Below are positions 23,481 to 35,206 of a stretch of 64,000 nt of DNA, in pieces. Source of the DNA: Rutidosis leptorrhynchoides (Eukaryota; Streptophyta; Magnoliopsida; Asterales; Asteraceae); the NCBI RefSeq assembly GCF_046630445.1, contig NC_092343.1, positions 137,571,501 through 137,635,500 on the forward strand, written 5' to 3'. Each line of letters begins with the position of its first letter. The first letter of the stretch is position 1. The notes beneath the pieces were generated by a model that was not told the origin of the DNA, ran no database searches, and saw nothing but the letters and a program-made list of their open reading frames with translations. The position numbers and the translations under genes were made by a program.

Positions 23481-24952
23481 TCTGTGATTATAACCCCTTT
23501 AATTATTTATAACCCGTACATGAACTGTTTCCCTTTCTTCTTCCCAATCCCTTCGACAGGTTCTCCTTCGACAGATTCCTCCCTTAAAACCCAAATTTCA
23601 TATTTTCTACTAAGACTTGAATATAATATGTAAACTTAAATGGGAAAAGTCTTGTGTGACGGTTCCTTAACTAGCAGAGAACAAAAGAAAAAAATAACAA
23701 AAAAATTAAAACAGACACGAAGAACATACTCTCGATCTCATCCATCAATTTCGATTTCTAAGATGTTTTAGACTACACTGACAACATGAAAAATGTCCCA
23801 AATCATTCGTATAAACTTTCTAAATATTCAATTGTGATTGAAACATCTAAACGATTTTGAATTTCACAATGAACCAAATCTGTTGGCTTTTGACAACAAA
23901 ACTTTAACTTAGCAATTCGATTTTGTTTTAATGATTTGGGACTTAGGATTTTACAGACGGTTGGAAGAAAAGATCCCTAACATCACAGCAATTCTAGTTT
24001 TTGATTTATAATACGAATTCAAGCTGTTGATATTTCGAAGTAATAACAGAGGTTATAGATTCAATCATTCTCTCTTTCCTATCTTAATTTCGGATTACAG
24101 AATGGCATTATATAGACGACATTCGAATAATAGAAGGTAGGTAGAAACGATTTAAATCAGTTTTTGTTTGTATCTTAAATCCCATCGACAATATCCCACG
24201 GACTAAACAGAATACAGGATCAAAACAAAATATCTGATAAGGATTGGGGACACAGGAACAAACACGTAATTATCTGTCATTATATATATTATTTTTAATA
24301 TTAAATATTAATATAAATACAAATATGTTATTAGTAAAAATACAGATAATATAATTAATAATAAAAATACTGATAATAATAAATACCGAAAATAATAAGG
24401 ATAAAAAAATAATTAATAGTATCAATAAAAATAATTACCACTAAATATAATCATATTAATAATTAAGCTTGATATTAAATATAACTATATCAATAATAAT
24501 AATACTTCTAATGTTAAAATATAAATTTTTTTTAATATAATAGAAATAATAATATTACTAATAACAATATGAAATGATAATAATAATGTCATTATTGATA
24601 TTGTTACTAAGGAAATTTTAATATCTAATTAAGATATAACACATTATATGTATTTATATCTATATCTGTATCCGTATATCTAGTATATACATATATTTAT
24701 ACATTAATTATATAAAGAAACAGAATAATATAAACATTGAATATTAATTTATTATATATAATTATTTACATGTATAATCATTCATATATACATTAAAGAT
24801 TCGTGAATCGTCGAAAATAGTAAAAGGGGTAACTGATTATCCAGATCTAGATTTCAGATTTTCTAGACTCAACATTAGGGTTTTTGCTTATCGTGTCGGA
24901 AACATATAGAGTTTAAGGTTTAAATTTGATCGGAAATTTCCGGGTCGTTACA

Positions 24953-27900
24953 GTACCCACCCGTTAAATAAATTTCGTCCCCGAAATTTGGTAGAGGTTG
25001 TCATAAATAATAATAGGAATGTTTTCATGACGAATATGAGGTAATAATGAAATTTTATCATTATTGAAAGATTTAGATAAAACGATTTGGTTATGTGAGA
25101 CGCACGAGCGAAGCTATCACAAAAAAAAAATGAAATGAGTAAATATGGAATCGTTTTTAATCGATGACGTGGTTTAAAATTGATTTCCGGGATTTAAGGG
25201 ATTTAGGAAAAATCTTACGTAATAAGATTTGGTTATTCGGCGATCAGAATCTTCTTTGATTTAATGCGGTAATCTGTTTCGATTTCTCTGTCGGATGTAT
25301 TGCTATAAATCCACCCCATTCGTTTTCCTTATTCTCCACACCTTTTATTCTTTCTTCCTCTACTCATTCTTAATATGTTCCATCCAATCCTGATTCTTAT
25401 TATACTTCTAACCTTCATATCTTTCATTCTTCTTTTTCATTTGCCGCCAGAAGAATCTATTCACTTTTATGATTTTCTTGGAATTATAATGTTTCTTATT
25501 CTCCCGTGTCTTTACATCGCAATACGTATTGATATACACGGTTTGTAGTTTCTGGGTGATTATTGGGTTTTATATCTTCCCTTATACTTCGATGTCCTTG
25601 CTTTTGTTTTCTATAATCATTATCATCCACAGTTAATACTCTCTTCCATTTACTGCGATTTATACCCCAATTTCTATTTCGGAGCTTCATTCTTTTTCTT
25701 TTCCTCCTTTTCAACTAAGCATCTTTTGTAATGGTCCGGAATTCGTAGGTATGAAATTCGAAATGAATATAGTTAATGTCCTAAGAGAGAATTGGTAATG
25801 GCACGTTTTTGATTTGTCAAATTACCAGAATATCCTGGAAAAGACCGAATCATCAAGGAATATTTTCTTGATATTTTTAGAGATTAGATAGAATGTAAGA
25901 GCCGTGTAACATGGCACATGATGACGGTACTGTGAATCATCACATTCCATTAGAAACTTAACATGACTTACTGTAATATAATGAAGTTGATCAAGTTTCA
26001 TTATATTATACTAATTCATGTATCAGTTCCCAACACTACTTCAAAACATTCCTATTTTAAACTTGAAGGTTTTAGAACTTAGAAACTAACACAGTTTCTT
26101 TTATATTGTAACGCAGATATTACGGAGAAATACATGATTTTGGATAAGAACAGTTGTGAGAATATCTCCAGAAATATGGAGGATATGTATAACGAAAGAT
26201 ATGAAGATATCTTATAATATCTAAGATAAGATGATGATGAAGAATATCATCGGGAAAGGTTTAGGATAAGGGGTAGGTTTTTTTTACTAATGGTTTCAGC
26301 AAGCACTGAATCGTTTGCATTATTTGAAGGCAGGTTCATTCCTTGTATTTGTTCTTTGTTTCCTTCACGATTAGCTCAATCCATTTTTCAGCACTAAATT
26401 TTCTATCGAGCGTTCCTAACATTCCCTTCTTTATCATCAAACTTTTGGCCATTTAGACCATCTAAAATTTTACTGTTTCCTCTGCATTTAATGCAGTTAT
26501 ATCTGAATCGTCGATTATCAATCCGAGGTGTTTTTGGGCGAATTGTGTTTTTAGATGATTATATGCTGATGATAACATGGCGGAGTATGAAAGGTTCCCG
26601 ATAACGATGAGGAAAACCAATCGTATATATCAAAGTTATAATAAGACTTATTCGAATGAAAGGTCGAAGTTGTTCTGCTGAAGTTGTGACAAAATTGGCT
26701 ACTTTGAAAAGGAATCGTAAGGTTGTTTTTGCTAATAAATGCTAAAGAATTCGTCGCGGTACGTGTTAAACTATGACTTTGGGTTCAAGAGTTTTTCATG
26801 TGTATAGATCTTTCCTTCTGTAGATGAAGTGCGGTCGATTCAACTTCTCGATCGAGGTATTTTCAAAAATCCTGATAGGTTTGTACGCGGATTGTAAACG
26901 TCGAGATACAAATGAGGTTTAGGATGAAATCAAGTGGCAAACTTGAAGATTAGTTTAGTTTCATATGTTATAATCAATATTTTAATTCATTTTAATTGTC
27001 CAAAGTTAGCAGTCCAATAGTCCGATTGTACAATGATCCAATATATTCATATATAAATTAAATATATAATATTTGAATTAACTAATACGTATTGTGACCC
27101 GTGTACCAGTCTCAGTGTCGATCACAACTCAAAGTATATATATATTTTGGAATCAACCTCAACCCTGTATAGCCAACTCCAACATTCACATATAGAGTGT
27201 CTATGGTTGTTCCGAAATATATATATAGATGGGTCGATATGATAGGTCGAAACATTGTATACGTGTCCCATTATTTAAAGTGCGTAAAATAAATAACAGA
27301 ACTTAAATGACAATAAACTAAATTGCGATAAAATGTAATACGGAATTAACAGTTAGCTGGGAATAGTTAACTAGGAACAGTTAGCGTGGAATCCTTAACA
27401 GATTTCAATTAGTTAATTCGTGTGTTTCTAACAATTTTTAATTTGTCCAATGTTTCTTCTTTATGACACTTGTTGGATTCTGATAGATAAAAATCCAAAT
27501 ATGAAATTTGAATAAAAATGATTATTCGGTGGTGAACAGATACGAATATCGGTGGTTGTAAGTTGAATAGCAAATGACCGTTGAATCAGATTCGAAGAAT
27601 ATACACTGTAACTTATTAATGTGAGATCTAAATATTCCTCGGGTACTACCTACCTGTTAAAATATTTTCATCATTAACAGTTTGTACGAAAGAATTTTTA
27701 ATTACAATCTTTATGAAAATATACTTGTATATATATTTTCTTCAGATGTAATCATGGATCTAATGAGTCAATAAGATATTAAATTTTTTTTTTGATTTAT
27801 CGTTAATACTTGATTACATGATCTCTAAAACATTAAAGATTACATAATTACCATGTCGAACGAAGATAAATGAGATAGAACGATAAGTAAAGCGAAGATA

Positions 27901-28068
27901 ATCGATATAGAATGATATGTAAAACGGAGATCATACTCGAAGTACAGATAGGGATATGGAGGTGTGTGATGTTGATATCCGAGGTACAAATTTTGATGTT
28001 GAGGTTTACGACGCGGTTGTGGTTGAGGGTGATATGGGTACTGTCGGTGTTGATGATGGTAGTACGGA
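24953..28068 (-). other. Element F interior, noncoding part
   Basis: No retroelement domain and no convincing ORF. At 24953-24989, next to the 3' LTR, lie the purine-rich GGGTGGGTAC tract (minus strand) and the hairpin with arms AAATTTCG/CGAAATTT, shared with A3. About 27050-27270 is similar on the minus strand to an internal block of LTR-A (45260-45440: CATAGACACTCTATATG, GCTATACAGGGTTGAGG). About 27275-27335 resembles the AAATTGCGATAAAAT units of LTR-D. The leader palindrome homologue is at 27641-27656. The rest is AT-rich and unassigned. Confidence 0.65.
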
Positions 28069-28515
28069 TTATGCTGCTGGTGCTGCTGCTGGTGTTTGTA
28101 ACCTTCGCACCATATTTTCCAAAGCCGTCACGCGAGCGCGAAGTTCGTTAATCTCTGCTAGTACACCGGGATGATTGGTGGTTGGAGTGAGCGAATGAAC
28201 AAGATCTGAAATATGGGATAGTATATAATCGTGACGAGATACTCTAGAAATGAGAGAGAAAATGGTTTCTCGAACAGGTTCGCCGGTAAGTGCTTCAGGT
28301 TCATCGCCAAGAGGGCAATTTGGTGGATGGAGGGGATCACCCTCTTCATGTCTCCAGTGACTTAGTATATTACGAACCCACCCCCAATTCATCCAGAATA
28401 GATGATGGGAGATTGGTTGATCCGTTCCGGTGATGCTGCCTTCGGAGCTTGAATGAAAATCCATATCGGCATAGCCGTCATAATCTGAGGAATTCGAACT
28501 AGATGCGGAATCCAT
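28069..28515 (-). CDS. Element F leader ORF, 148 aa, unknown function
   Basis: The only sizeable open frame in F, at the place where A and B carry ORF1. The start MDSASSSNSSDYDGYADMDF is Ser/Asp-rich. The middle has Trp-rich FWMNWGWVRNILSHWRH. The C-terminus has a short coiled-coil (EINELRARVTALENMVRRLQ) followed by an Ala/Pro tail. I recognise no catalytic motif. The A-family ORF1 is also acidic at its N-terminus, but no clear alignment is visible, so homology is unproven. Because the LTRs are nearly identical, an intact ORF here says little about selection. Confidence 0.5.
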   Translation of the reverse strand: MDSASSSNSSDYDGYADMDFHSSSEGSITGTDQPISHHLFWMNWGWVRNILSHWRHEEGDPLHPPNCPLGDEPEALTGEPVRETIFSLISRVSRHDYILSHISDLVHSLTPTTNHPGVLAEINELRARVTALENMVRRLQTPAAAPAA

Positions 28516-28828
28516 CTTGTATAATCGGAAAAATGAATTTTTGGTATGAAATAGATTATAGAAGTTAGATTTGGTACTCTTCTATACATACTTTACATAT
28601 GTATATATAATACCAAAATCCCGTAAATTACGGAGAATCTTTGAAAAGATGTCAACTAAAGTCCAAAGTAACAGATATGCTAAGATATGAATTTTGTCTA
28701 TACACTATCGATGCACTAAATGCAGTAAGACGTGTCTAGACTTATGAATGATAAGCAGGCAATTCCCTAAGGATAATAAACAAATAATTTACGACTAGAA
28801 ATGATAAGCAAAACTTTTTGACAGGTAG

Positions 28829-28927
28829 ACACGGTCAAAGTCCAGACTCACTTAATGTATCCTAACAACTACTAGTTAGACACACTAATGCAAGGCCTGG
28901 TTCGCTAAGACCAACGCTCTGATACCA
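28829..28927 (-). promoter_or_regulatory. Element F PBS and conserved post-PBS block
   Basis: The minus strand reads TGGTATCAGAGCGTTGG at 28911-28927 (initiator-Met type), two bases from the LTR. The following block (TTAGGATACATTAAGTGAGTC then TGGACTTTGACCGTGTC, 28829-28866) matches A2, A3 and B. Confidence 0.85.
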
Positions 28928-28929
28928 CC

Positions 28930-30150
28930 TGTGATGACCCGTCCTTATCCACCTGGACAAAGTCTTCAACATTTGGTTCCATTGCAATGATCGACTCCAA
29001 GTAATGTCTTTAACATGAGCAAATGCACAGCGGAAGACTTAATTCGTACCTGAGAATAACATACTTTAAAACGTCAACATAAAGTTGGTGAGATATAGGT
29101 TTGATGCTAGCAGCGTTATAACTATGGACCACCAGATTTCATATGTAAACATTTTAATAAAAATATTCTAAGTGGTTGAGCACTTGGTAACCATACTTAA
29201 CAATTAATCACGTCGCATATTCCCTTTAATATGAAATCTTATTACACTGTACCAAGTGTAGTCACGAAACGAAGTACTGTGCAACCGTTGAATACTGGTC
29301 GTCCAGTCCGGTTGGGGTTGTCAGGCCCGATAGATCTATCAACAGGATTCGCGTTTACAATACCGCTGTAAATATTAGTTACCAAGCTACAGGGAAGTAT
29401 GCCAGTGGTACAACTCAACGTAGAATATATTTTTCAGTTACTTGTGTCCATAACGTAAATCATTTATAAAAACAGCGCATGTATTCTCAGCCCAAAAATA
29501 TATAGAGTTTAAAAGGGGACTATATACTCACCTAATGTATTTTGTAGTAAAAATACATATAACACCATTGAACAAGTATAAGGTTGGCCTCGGATTCACG
29601 AACCTATATTAATTGTATAACTATTAAAACACATACTCGTAATCGATTAATTCTATTTATTATTAATGATGCATTTGTCATATTAATAAATTACAAGTTT
29701 CATTATTTATTTATATTTTCATTTTATATACGTAGATATATTAATATAATTAAATTATGTAATTAAATATATTTTTATATATAAGAAATCTTTACTTTTA
29801 CCTATAACCTTAATAATGTTATTAAATCTTTTAATTTTAGTGAACATGATAATATAGACAATTTTAGATAATTATAATAATGGTAGTTTTAATGGTAATA
29901 AAATAATAAATTTAATAAAAAAAATGTACTAAATAATAATAATACTATGTTAATAATAATAATGATAAAAATAATAATAATAATAATAATTATAGAATAA
30001 TAACAATACTTATTTTGTTAACAAAATGATTAGGTTAATAATACTAGTAATAACAATACTAAAATTTTTAGAGTGATTTAAATTATAATATTAATAATAG
30101 TAATAATAATGAATTTTGATTACTTCCATAATAACAATAATAATAACAAC

Positions 30151-30197
<47 letters not shown>

Positions 30198-31802
30198 GGA
30201 GGAATTAATAAAAAAAATAATGGCTACCTTATGTATAAGTTCAAAAAAAAAAGTTTGTCACAGACGGGACTCGAACCCACAACCTCCCGCTCACACTTTC
30301 AACACCCAGCCATGCGTCCAGTCTAGCTTTTCTGTGATTATAACCCCTTTAATTATTTATAACCCGTACATGAACTGTTTCCCTTTCTTCTTCCCAATCC
30401 CTTCGACAGGTTCTCCTTCGACAGATTCCTCCCTTAAAACCCAAATTTCATATTTTCTACTAAGACTTGAATATAATATGTAAACTTAAATGGGAAAAGT
30501 CTTGTGTGACGGTTCCTTAACTAGCAGAGAACAAAAGAAAAAAATAACAAAAAAATTAAAACAGACACGAAGAACATACTCTCGATCTCATCCATCAATT
30601 TCGATTTCTAAGATGTTTTAGACTACACTGACAACATGAAAAATGTCCCAAATCATTCGTATAAACTTTCTAAATATTCAATTGTGATTGAAACATCTAA
30701 ACGATTTTGAATTTCACAATGAACCAAATCTGTTGGCTTTTGACAACAAAACTTTAACTTAGCAATTCGATTTTGTTTTAATGATTTGGGACTTAGGATT
30801 TTACAGACGGTTGGAAGAAAAGATCCCTAACATCACAGCAATTCTAGTTTTTGATTTATAATACGAATTCAAGCTGTTGATATTTCGAAGTAATAACAGA
30901 GGTTATAGATTCAATCATTCTCTCTTTCCTATCTTAATTTCGGATTACAGAATGGCATTATATAGACGACATTCGAATAATAGAAGGTAGGTAGAAACGA
31001 TTTAAATCAGTTTTTGTTTGTATCTTAAATCCCATCGACAATATCCCACGGACTAAACAGAATACAGGATCAAAACAAAATATCTGATAAGGATTGGGGA
31101 CACAGGAACAAACACGTAATTATCTGTCATTATATATATTATTTTTAATATTAAATATTAATATAAATACAAATATGTTATTAGTAAAAATACAGATAAT
31201 ATAATTAATAATAAAAATACTGATAATAATAAATACCGAAAATAATAAGGATAAAAAAATAATTAATAGTATCAATAAAAATAATTACCACTAAATATAA
31301 TCATATTAATAATTAAGCTTGATATTAAATATAACTATATCAATAATAATAATACTTCTAATGTTAAAATATAAATTTTTTTTAATATAATAGAAATAAT
31401 AATATTACTAATAACAATATGAAATGATAATAATAATGTCATTATTGATATTGTTACTAAGGAAATTTTAATATCTAATTAAGATATAACACATTATATG
31501 TATTTATATCTATATCTGTATCCGTATATCTAGTATATACATATATTTATACATTAATTATATAAAGAAACAGAATAATATAAACATTGAATATTAATTT
31601 ATTATATATAATTATTTACATGTATAATCATTCATATATACATTAAAGATTCGTGAATCGTCGAAAATAGTAAAAGGGGTAACTGATTATCCAGATCTAG
31701 ATTTCAGATTTTCTAGACTCAACATTAGGGTTTTTGCTTATCGTGTCGGAAACATATAGAGTTTAAGGTTTAAATTTGATCGGAAATTTCCGGGTCGTTA
31801 CA
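28930..31802 (-). repeat. LTR-F, 5' LTR, 2873 bp
   Basis: Same length and, apart from one transition noticed (29094), the same sequence as 22080-24952 at a constant offset of 6850. It carries the same GATAGATCTATC block (29329-29340), the (AAT)n run and the B-box segment. Confidence 0.92.
30255..30330 (-). other. tRNA-like / SINE-like B-box segment in the 5' LTR of F
   Basis: Second copy of the B-box segment, identical to that at about 23405-23480. Confidence 0.45.
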
Positions 31803-31807
31803 ATAAA
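31803..31807. repeat. Target-site duplication of F, right copy
   Basis: ATAAA, matching 22075-22079. Confidence 0.9.
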
Positions 31808-32700
31808 GTCGACTAAAGTTTTCTTAGAGTGGAGAGTAGGTTGGTGTAATGGGAAGATTATGTTAGAGTGCGAGATATTCTGTTGTTTATATGACCATCT
31901 TGGGTAAGGATACCTTAGACTGGTTCTAGCAGCATCGAGACTTTTAGGAATTGGTAAACTTTGAAGAGTGAGGGTGAGATCTTATAACCTGGTTTCCAGC
32001 ATTTTTACCATTTAAGTGAAGATGTCATTCTTCTCACTAGCTTCATTGCTCCAATCTTCATGTTGTGCATCTATTGTTTCTAAGAGATTCCATGCTCCGT
32101 CTGCCATTCGTGATATGAAATTTCCTTGCGAGGCCATGTCTACGAGAGACTTATCATCCTTGGTCAAACTATTGTAAAGAGTGTAGATTATGTCTGCCCG
32201 ATATAACGAATTATTCGGACATCTTTTAAGCATCATCTTTACTCTATTCCATGCTAGACACAATGACTAGTTTTCTTTTTGAGAAAATAATGTGATGTCA
32301 TTTTTTAAACAGGTTTGTAGGGAAGGTGGATAAAATTTGTTTAAAAACTTTGTGGCTAATTCCTCCCATGAATATATTTAATTTGGTTCAAGCTCATCAA
32401 ACCATGTTAAAGCATGTGTAGACAACGAATATTGAAAAAGATGAAGTTTCAAAATATTTTTGCGTTTCCTTCCTTCTTAAAAGAGTTAACCAGACTGATA
32501 AATTTATTCAGGTGAAAGTTTGGATTGTTAGTTGGAAATCCTTGAAATTTACAGATCATATAGACCAGTTTGATCATATGTGAACTAATTCAAGGAATTC
32601 CTTTAGTTCCTAAGGTGATTGGTACTCCTCTTTATTTTAAGCATGACCTTTGCTTAGAAGCAAGGGTGATTGGTTGTTCCATTTTTTGCATATTTTTTGT
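31808..32700 (-). pseudogene. Element E gag, degenerate
   Basis: From about 32690 the minus strand reads MEQPITLASKQ, HMIKLVYMICKFQGFP, FHLNKFISLVNSFKKEG, SLSTHALTWFDELEP, YSWEELATKFLNKFYPPS and, in the open part 32263-32012, CLAWNRVKMMLKRCPNNSLYRADIIYTLYNSL. This is the Athila/Tat Gag core. Several stops and at least one frame break occur. The segment after 32012 is too decayed to delimit the nucleocapsid. The frame leads into the F insertion site. Confidence 0.8.
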
Positions 32701-33010
32701 TTTAAAAGACTTGGAAAAGTAACTTTTATAAAATATGATTAACTAAAAGGATCGATTATTTAATTAAAACACTTATTCTGGAAAATCGGTCGCTAACCTT
32801 ATCGGATATTCCAATTGATAGGATTTCTTACAGACTACTTTGTACCTAAGTGGCTAGATCGACTACGGAGGGGCAGGATCCTTTTGGGTCTAATATAATT
32901 AGAGACTGTTCGGAAAATCCAATAACCAAGTTCGTGTATAATTGTCTTTCTTAGACACCACTAAATAATACTTTTGTTTGTTTAAAATCTTTCTCAATCA
33001 AATTATTCGA
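32701..33010 (-). other. Element E untranslated leader
   Basis: Noncoding leader between gag and PBS. 32868-32926 matches the D leader (GAGGGGCAGGAT, TAATATAATT, CCAATAACC). The leader is much shorter than that of D and lacks its palindromes. Confidence 0.72.
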
Positions 33011-33029
33011 TCCCCGGCAGTGGCGCCAA
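33011..33029 (-). promoter_or_regulatory. Element E primer binding site (Asp-type)
   Basis: The minus strand reads TGGCGCCACTGCCGGGGAT, the same class as the D site at 4575-4593. Confidence 0.82.
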
Positions 33030-33045
33030 AAACTTATTCCACCCT

Positions 33046-34928
33046 GATATGACCGAAACGGATGGTTTTATTTATGCAATGTCGTTAGGTCGCAAGGCGT
33101 CATAATCAGCTAATCGAGAGAGAGAACAGTGGTTTATTATTTATATATTGCGGGGCCTAAATTTACTTTTAACTTTCTAAGGTAGAAGGTGTAAGTTAAC
33201 CTAGGGTCTTACTTTTGAATGGTTTAACGAATTGAAAATCAAGTGGGTAATTGTCTTTGGTTAAATTACCTAGATAAAGGATAGTAGTTGGTTTTAAGCT
33301 AATAGTCCTAATTGCGGAAAAGTAAATATGATGGAAGGATATCCGAAGTATGCAGATCAGGAAAATGTTAACCAAGATATCAGTTTGGGCTAGGGAAGGG
33401 TAATTATGTTTATGTTAAAGCTATGCTTAGAATAGTGTAGATCTGGTTGGATGAGCTAATTACACAGACCTACTTATCTCTAGACTCTCAGAGTTCTCGT
33501 TGAGCAATGAAAAGTATGTCATTTGGTTGTATAATTGAAAGGTAACTATACCTCGGAGGTTATCCTAAGTAAAGCACTAGGTTTATTAGTTAGTTTTGTT
33601 CTAATCCTAACCCTCGTTATCAGTTAAGGTAATTGAATAACAACGTGTCATGTTGAGTGAACAATGATCATAAATGAAAAGAGTTCGTCGGGTCACGTTG
33701 ATAAAACATTAATGTAGACTAACAACCATTTCATCATACTAATGAGATCATACCAATCTAAACATTATATAGCATTACAGTTGATATACTAAAAGTAAAG
33801 CAGATAGAAACCTAATAGATACCTAAACAGTTAATATGACTTAATCCTAGGGCAACAATCAAACAAGAACATGAAATAAGTTTAGGTCACACAGTTAAGG
33901 TACTAACTAGATCTTAATAGCTCCTAAGAGGTCTCTTTGGAACAATCAATAGGCATACTTGGTCATTCATGTCACAATTCCTAGGTTCTGTGTCCTAAAA
34001 GCGCATTAGATGCCTCTCAGGAACTCCAGTCATACCGATTTCATAGAATCTTCGGATACAATATAACCAGGGGTCTTAATCCTATGAAGTAGCTAAGTTC
34101 ATATAGGTGGACAAGTACCGATCACAACCTAGGTTGGTCAATCCTTAAGATGCAAGCAAATAAATCTATCGAGGTCACAGATTCCGCATAACAATAGTAA
34201 TTGTACCAATTTAACATAAATACACTAACCCAAACTTCTATCATGGCAACATACATATTAATTAAGCTAACATGGTAATATCGGAATACATTATAAACAT
34301 AAATGATAAAAATACATGTTTAATTAATAAGATAAGCGTTTCGGATAAAAACCTGAAAAGGCAGAAGAAATCGGTCTGAGATCGCAGGGACTGGCCGGAT
34401 ATCCTCCAGAAAATAAAAGCTAAGCTAGCTACTACTAAAAACTAACTAAAATGCTTGAAAATCTAAATTGAAGTACAAATTGAGTGTGTGTAAAATGAAT
34501 GCAAATAGCTCCTTAAATAGACAAAATTTTAGCTGTCATACGGCTGGCAGGCCGTATGGCAAGCCGTATGGCAAGCCGTATGGCCTGCCCGTATGGCAGG
34601 GTGAGCCATTTGATGTGCCCAGATGTGTGGCAGGCTGTATCTATTGTGCAAAGCTATATGGAAGGCTGGATGGCAGGCCGTATGGCGCATCTTCTGGTCT
34701 GCTGTTTTTCCGAGATCGTAACTTAATTTCATGGGTCGTAACTTGTCTTTCACCATTTTTTCTCTAGATTCTTCGTTTTAGCTCCAATTTACTTGATTTG
34801 CATTGCCTTTGTAATTACTTAATTTACATAATCAACCGACAAAGAGATTATTTTACCGACAAAGTTTGGAACTTTATTGATTTAGGGCTTAATATCGGGG
34901 GGAAAACGTGACTTTTTGGCAGATATCA
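33046..34928 (-). repeat. LTR-E (5' LTR of element E), 1883 bp
   Basis: Bounded on the plus strand by TGATATGACC and GCAGATATCA, which gives 6-bp TGATAT/ATATCA terminal inverted repeats. The spacer to the PBS (16 bases) is longer than usual, so the inner boundary could shift by a few bases. U3 contains a tandem array of GCCGTATGGC units (34551-34584 and more) and a TATTTAAG box on the minus strand near 34511-34520. The partner LTR is not in the window. Confidence 0.72.
34511..34687 (-). promoter_or_regulatory. LTR-E promoter: GCCGTATGGC array plus TATA-like box
   Basis: Three head-to-tail 12-bp units GCCGTATGGCAA (34551-34586), with further exact or degenerate copies around 34588, 34634 and 34678-34687. 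In element orientation a CTATTTAAGG box follows about 20 bp downstream of the cluster. Confidence 0.5.
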
Positions 34929-35206
34929 TGGTGACTATGGTGGTGAAACATCTGTATAACCAAGTGGTGGTGGATACTTACTACTAGTCAGATTGTCCCC
35001 TTATGATTTAGGTTGACTAATAACCAGAGTTGTAGCTGACGAGGACCTTTTCGGGTCATTCGCCTCTATGATATATGTCTCATGCTACTCTGACAAGATA
35101 GAAGAACTACTGGTCGTTTTATCTCTCGAAGGTATATTAATATACCTGACTCCTGAAGTCATTGATGCATCATGAGGTAACACATCTCTTTCAGATACAG
35201 AAATAA
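34929..35206. other. Unassigned segment between E and G
   Basis: Host DNA of the E insertion, starting tggtg, which should be the E target duplication. On the minus strand one frame is mostly open (SERDVLPHDASMTSGVRYIN, RDKTTSSSSILSE, NDPKRSSSATTLVISQPKS), Ser/Thr-rich, with three or four stops. It is not the missing part of LTR-G and not the expected continuation of H. I recognise no family. Confidence 0.4.

Larger units (their letters stand above)
22080..24952 (-). repeat. LTR-F, 3' LTR, 2873 bp
   Basis: Plus-strand ends are TGTGATGACCCGTCC and CCGGGTCGTTACA, so on the minus strand it starts TGTAACGACCCGG and ends GGGTCATCACA. It contains the palindrome GATAGATCTATC followed by AACAGGATTCGCG (22479-22505), a block shared with LTR-A and LTR-B. 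It also carries an (AAT)n run (23280-23345) and a tRNA-like B-box segment (about 23405-23480). Confidence 0.92.
22080..31802 (-). mobile_element. Element F: young non-autonomous LTR element (LARD-like), 9723 bp
   Basis: Complete element with two 2873-bp LTRs that differ at a single position I could find (C at 22244, T at 29094), flanked by ATAAA. Minus orientation: PBS at 28911-28927 beside the right LTR, purine-rich tract beside the left LTR. The 3977-bp interior has no gag, protease, RT or integrase, only a 148-codon ORF. The PBS, post-PBS block, leader palindrome, 3'-terminal hairpin and several LTR blocks match families A and B, so the likely source of enzymes is an A-type chromovirus. 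Confidence 0.9.
21139..34928 (-). mobile_element. Element E: Athila/Tat-like Ty3 retrotransposon
   Basis: Minus-strand element reading 5' LTR (33046-34928), Asp-type PBS, leader, gag, then protease at 21139-21660. B interrupts it on the left and F splits it at 22075-31807. Across F the frame rejoins cleanly (KTLVDF on one side, MKNQYMINLQ on the other) once one copy of the ATAAA duplication is discounted. Coding parts are much more decayed than in D. The RT onward lies beyond the B insertion, out of the window. Confidence 0.82.

Noticed and set aside
23259..23633. 124-aa poly-Asn protein in both F LTRs
   Set aside because: Frame across an (AAT)n run followed by the B-box segment; LTR sequence, not a gene.
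25496..25714. 72-aa Lys/Arg-rich minus-strand ORF in element F
   Set aside because: Short, no motif, and no counterpart in the related elements.
34468..34767. ORF with Gly-Lys-Pro-Tyr repeats (GKPYGKPYG)
   Set aside because: Product of the 12-bp GCCGTATGGCAA array in LTR-E.
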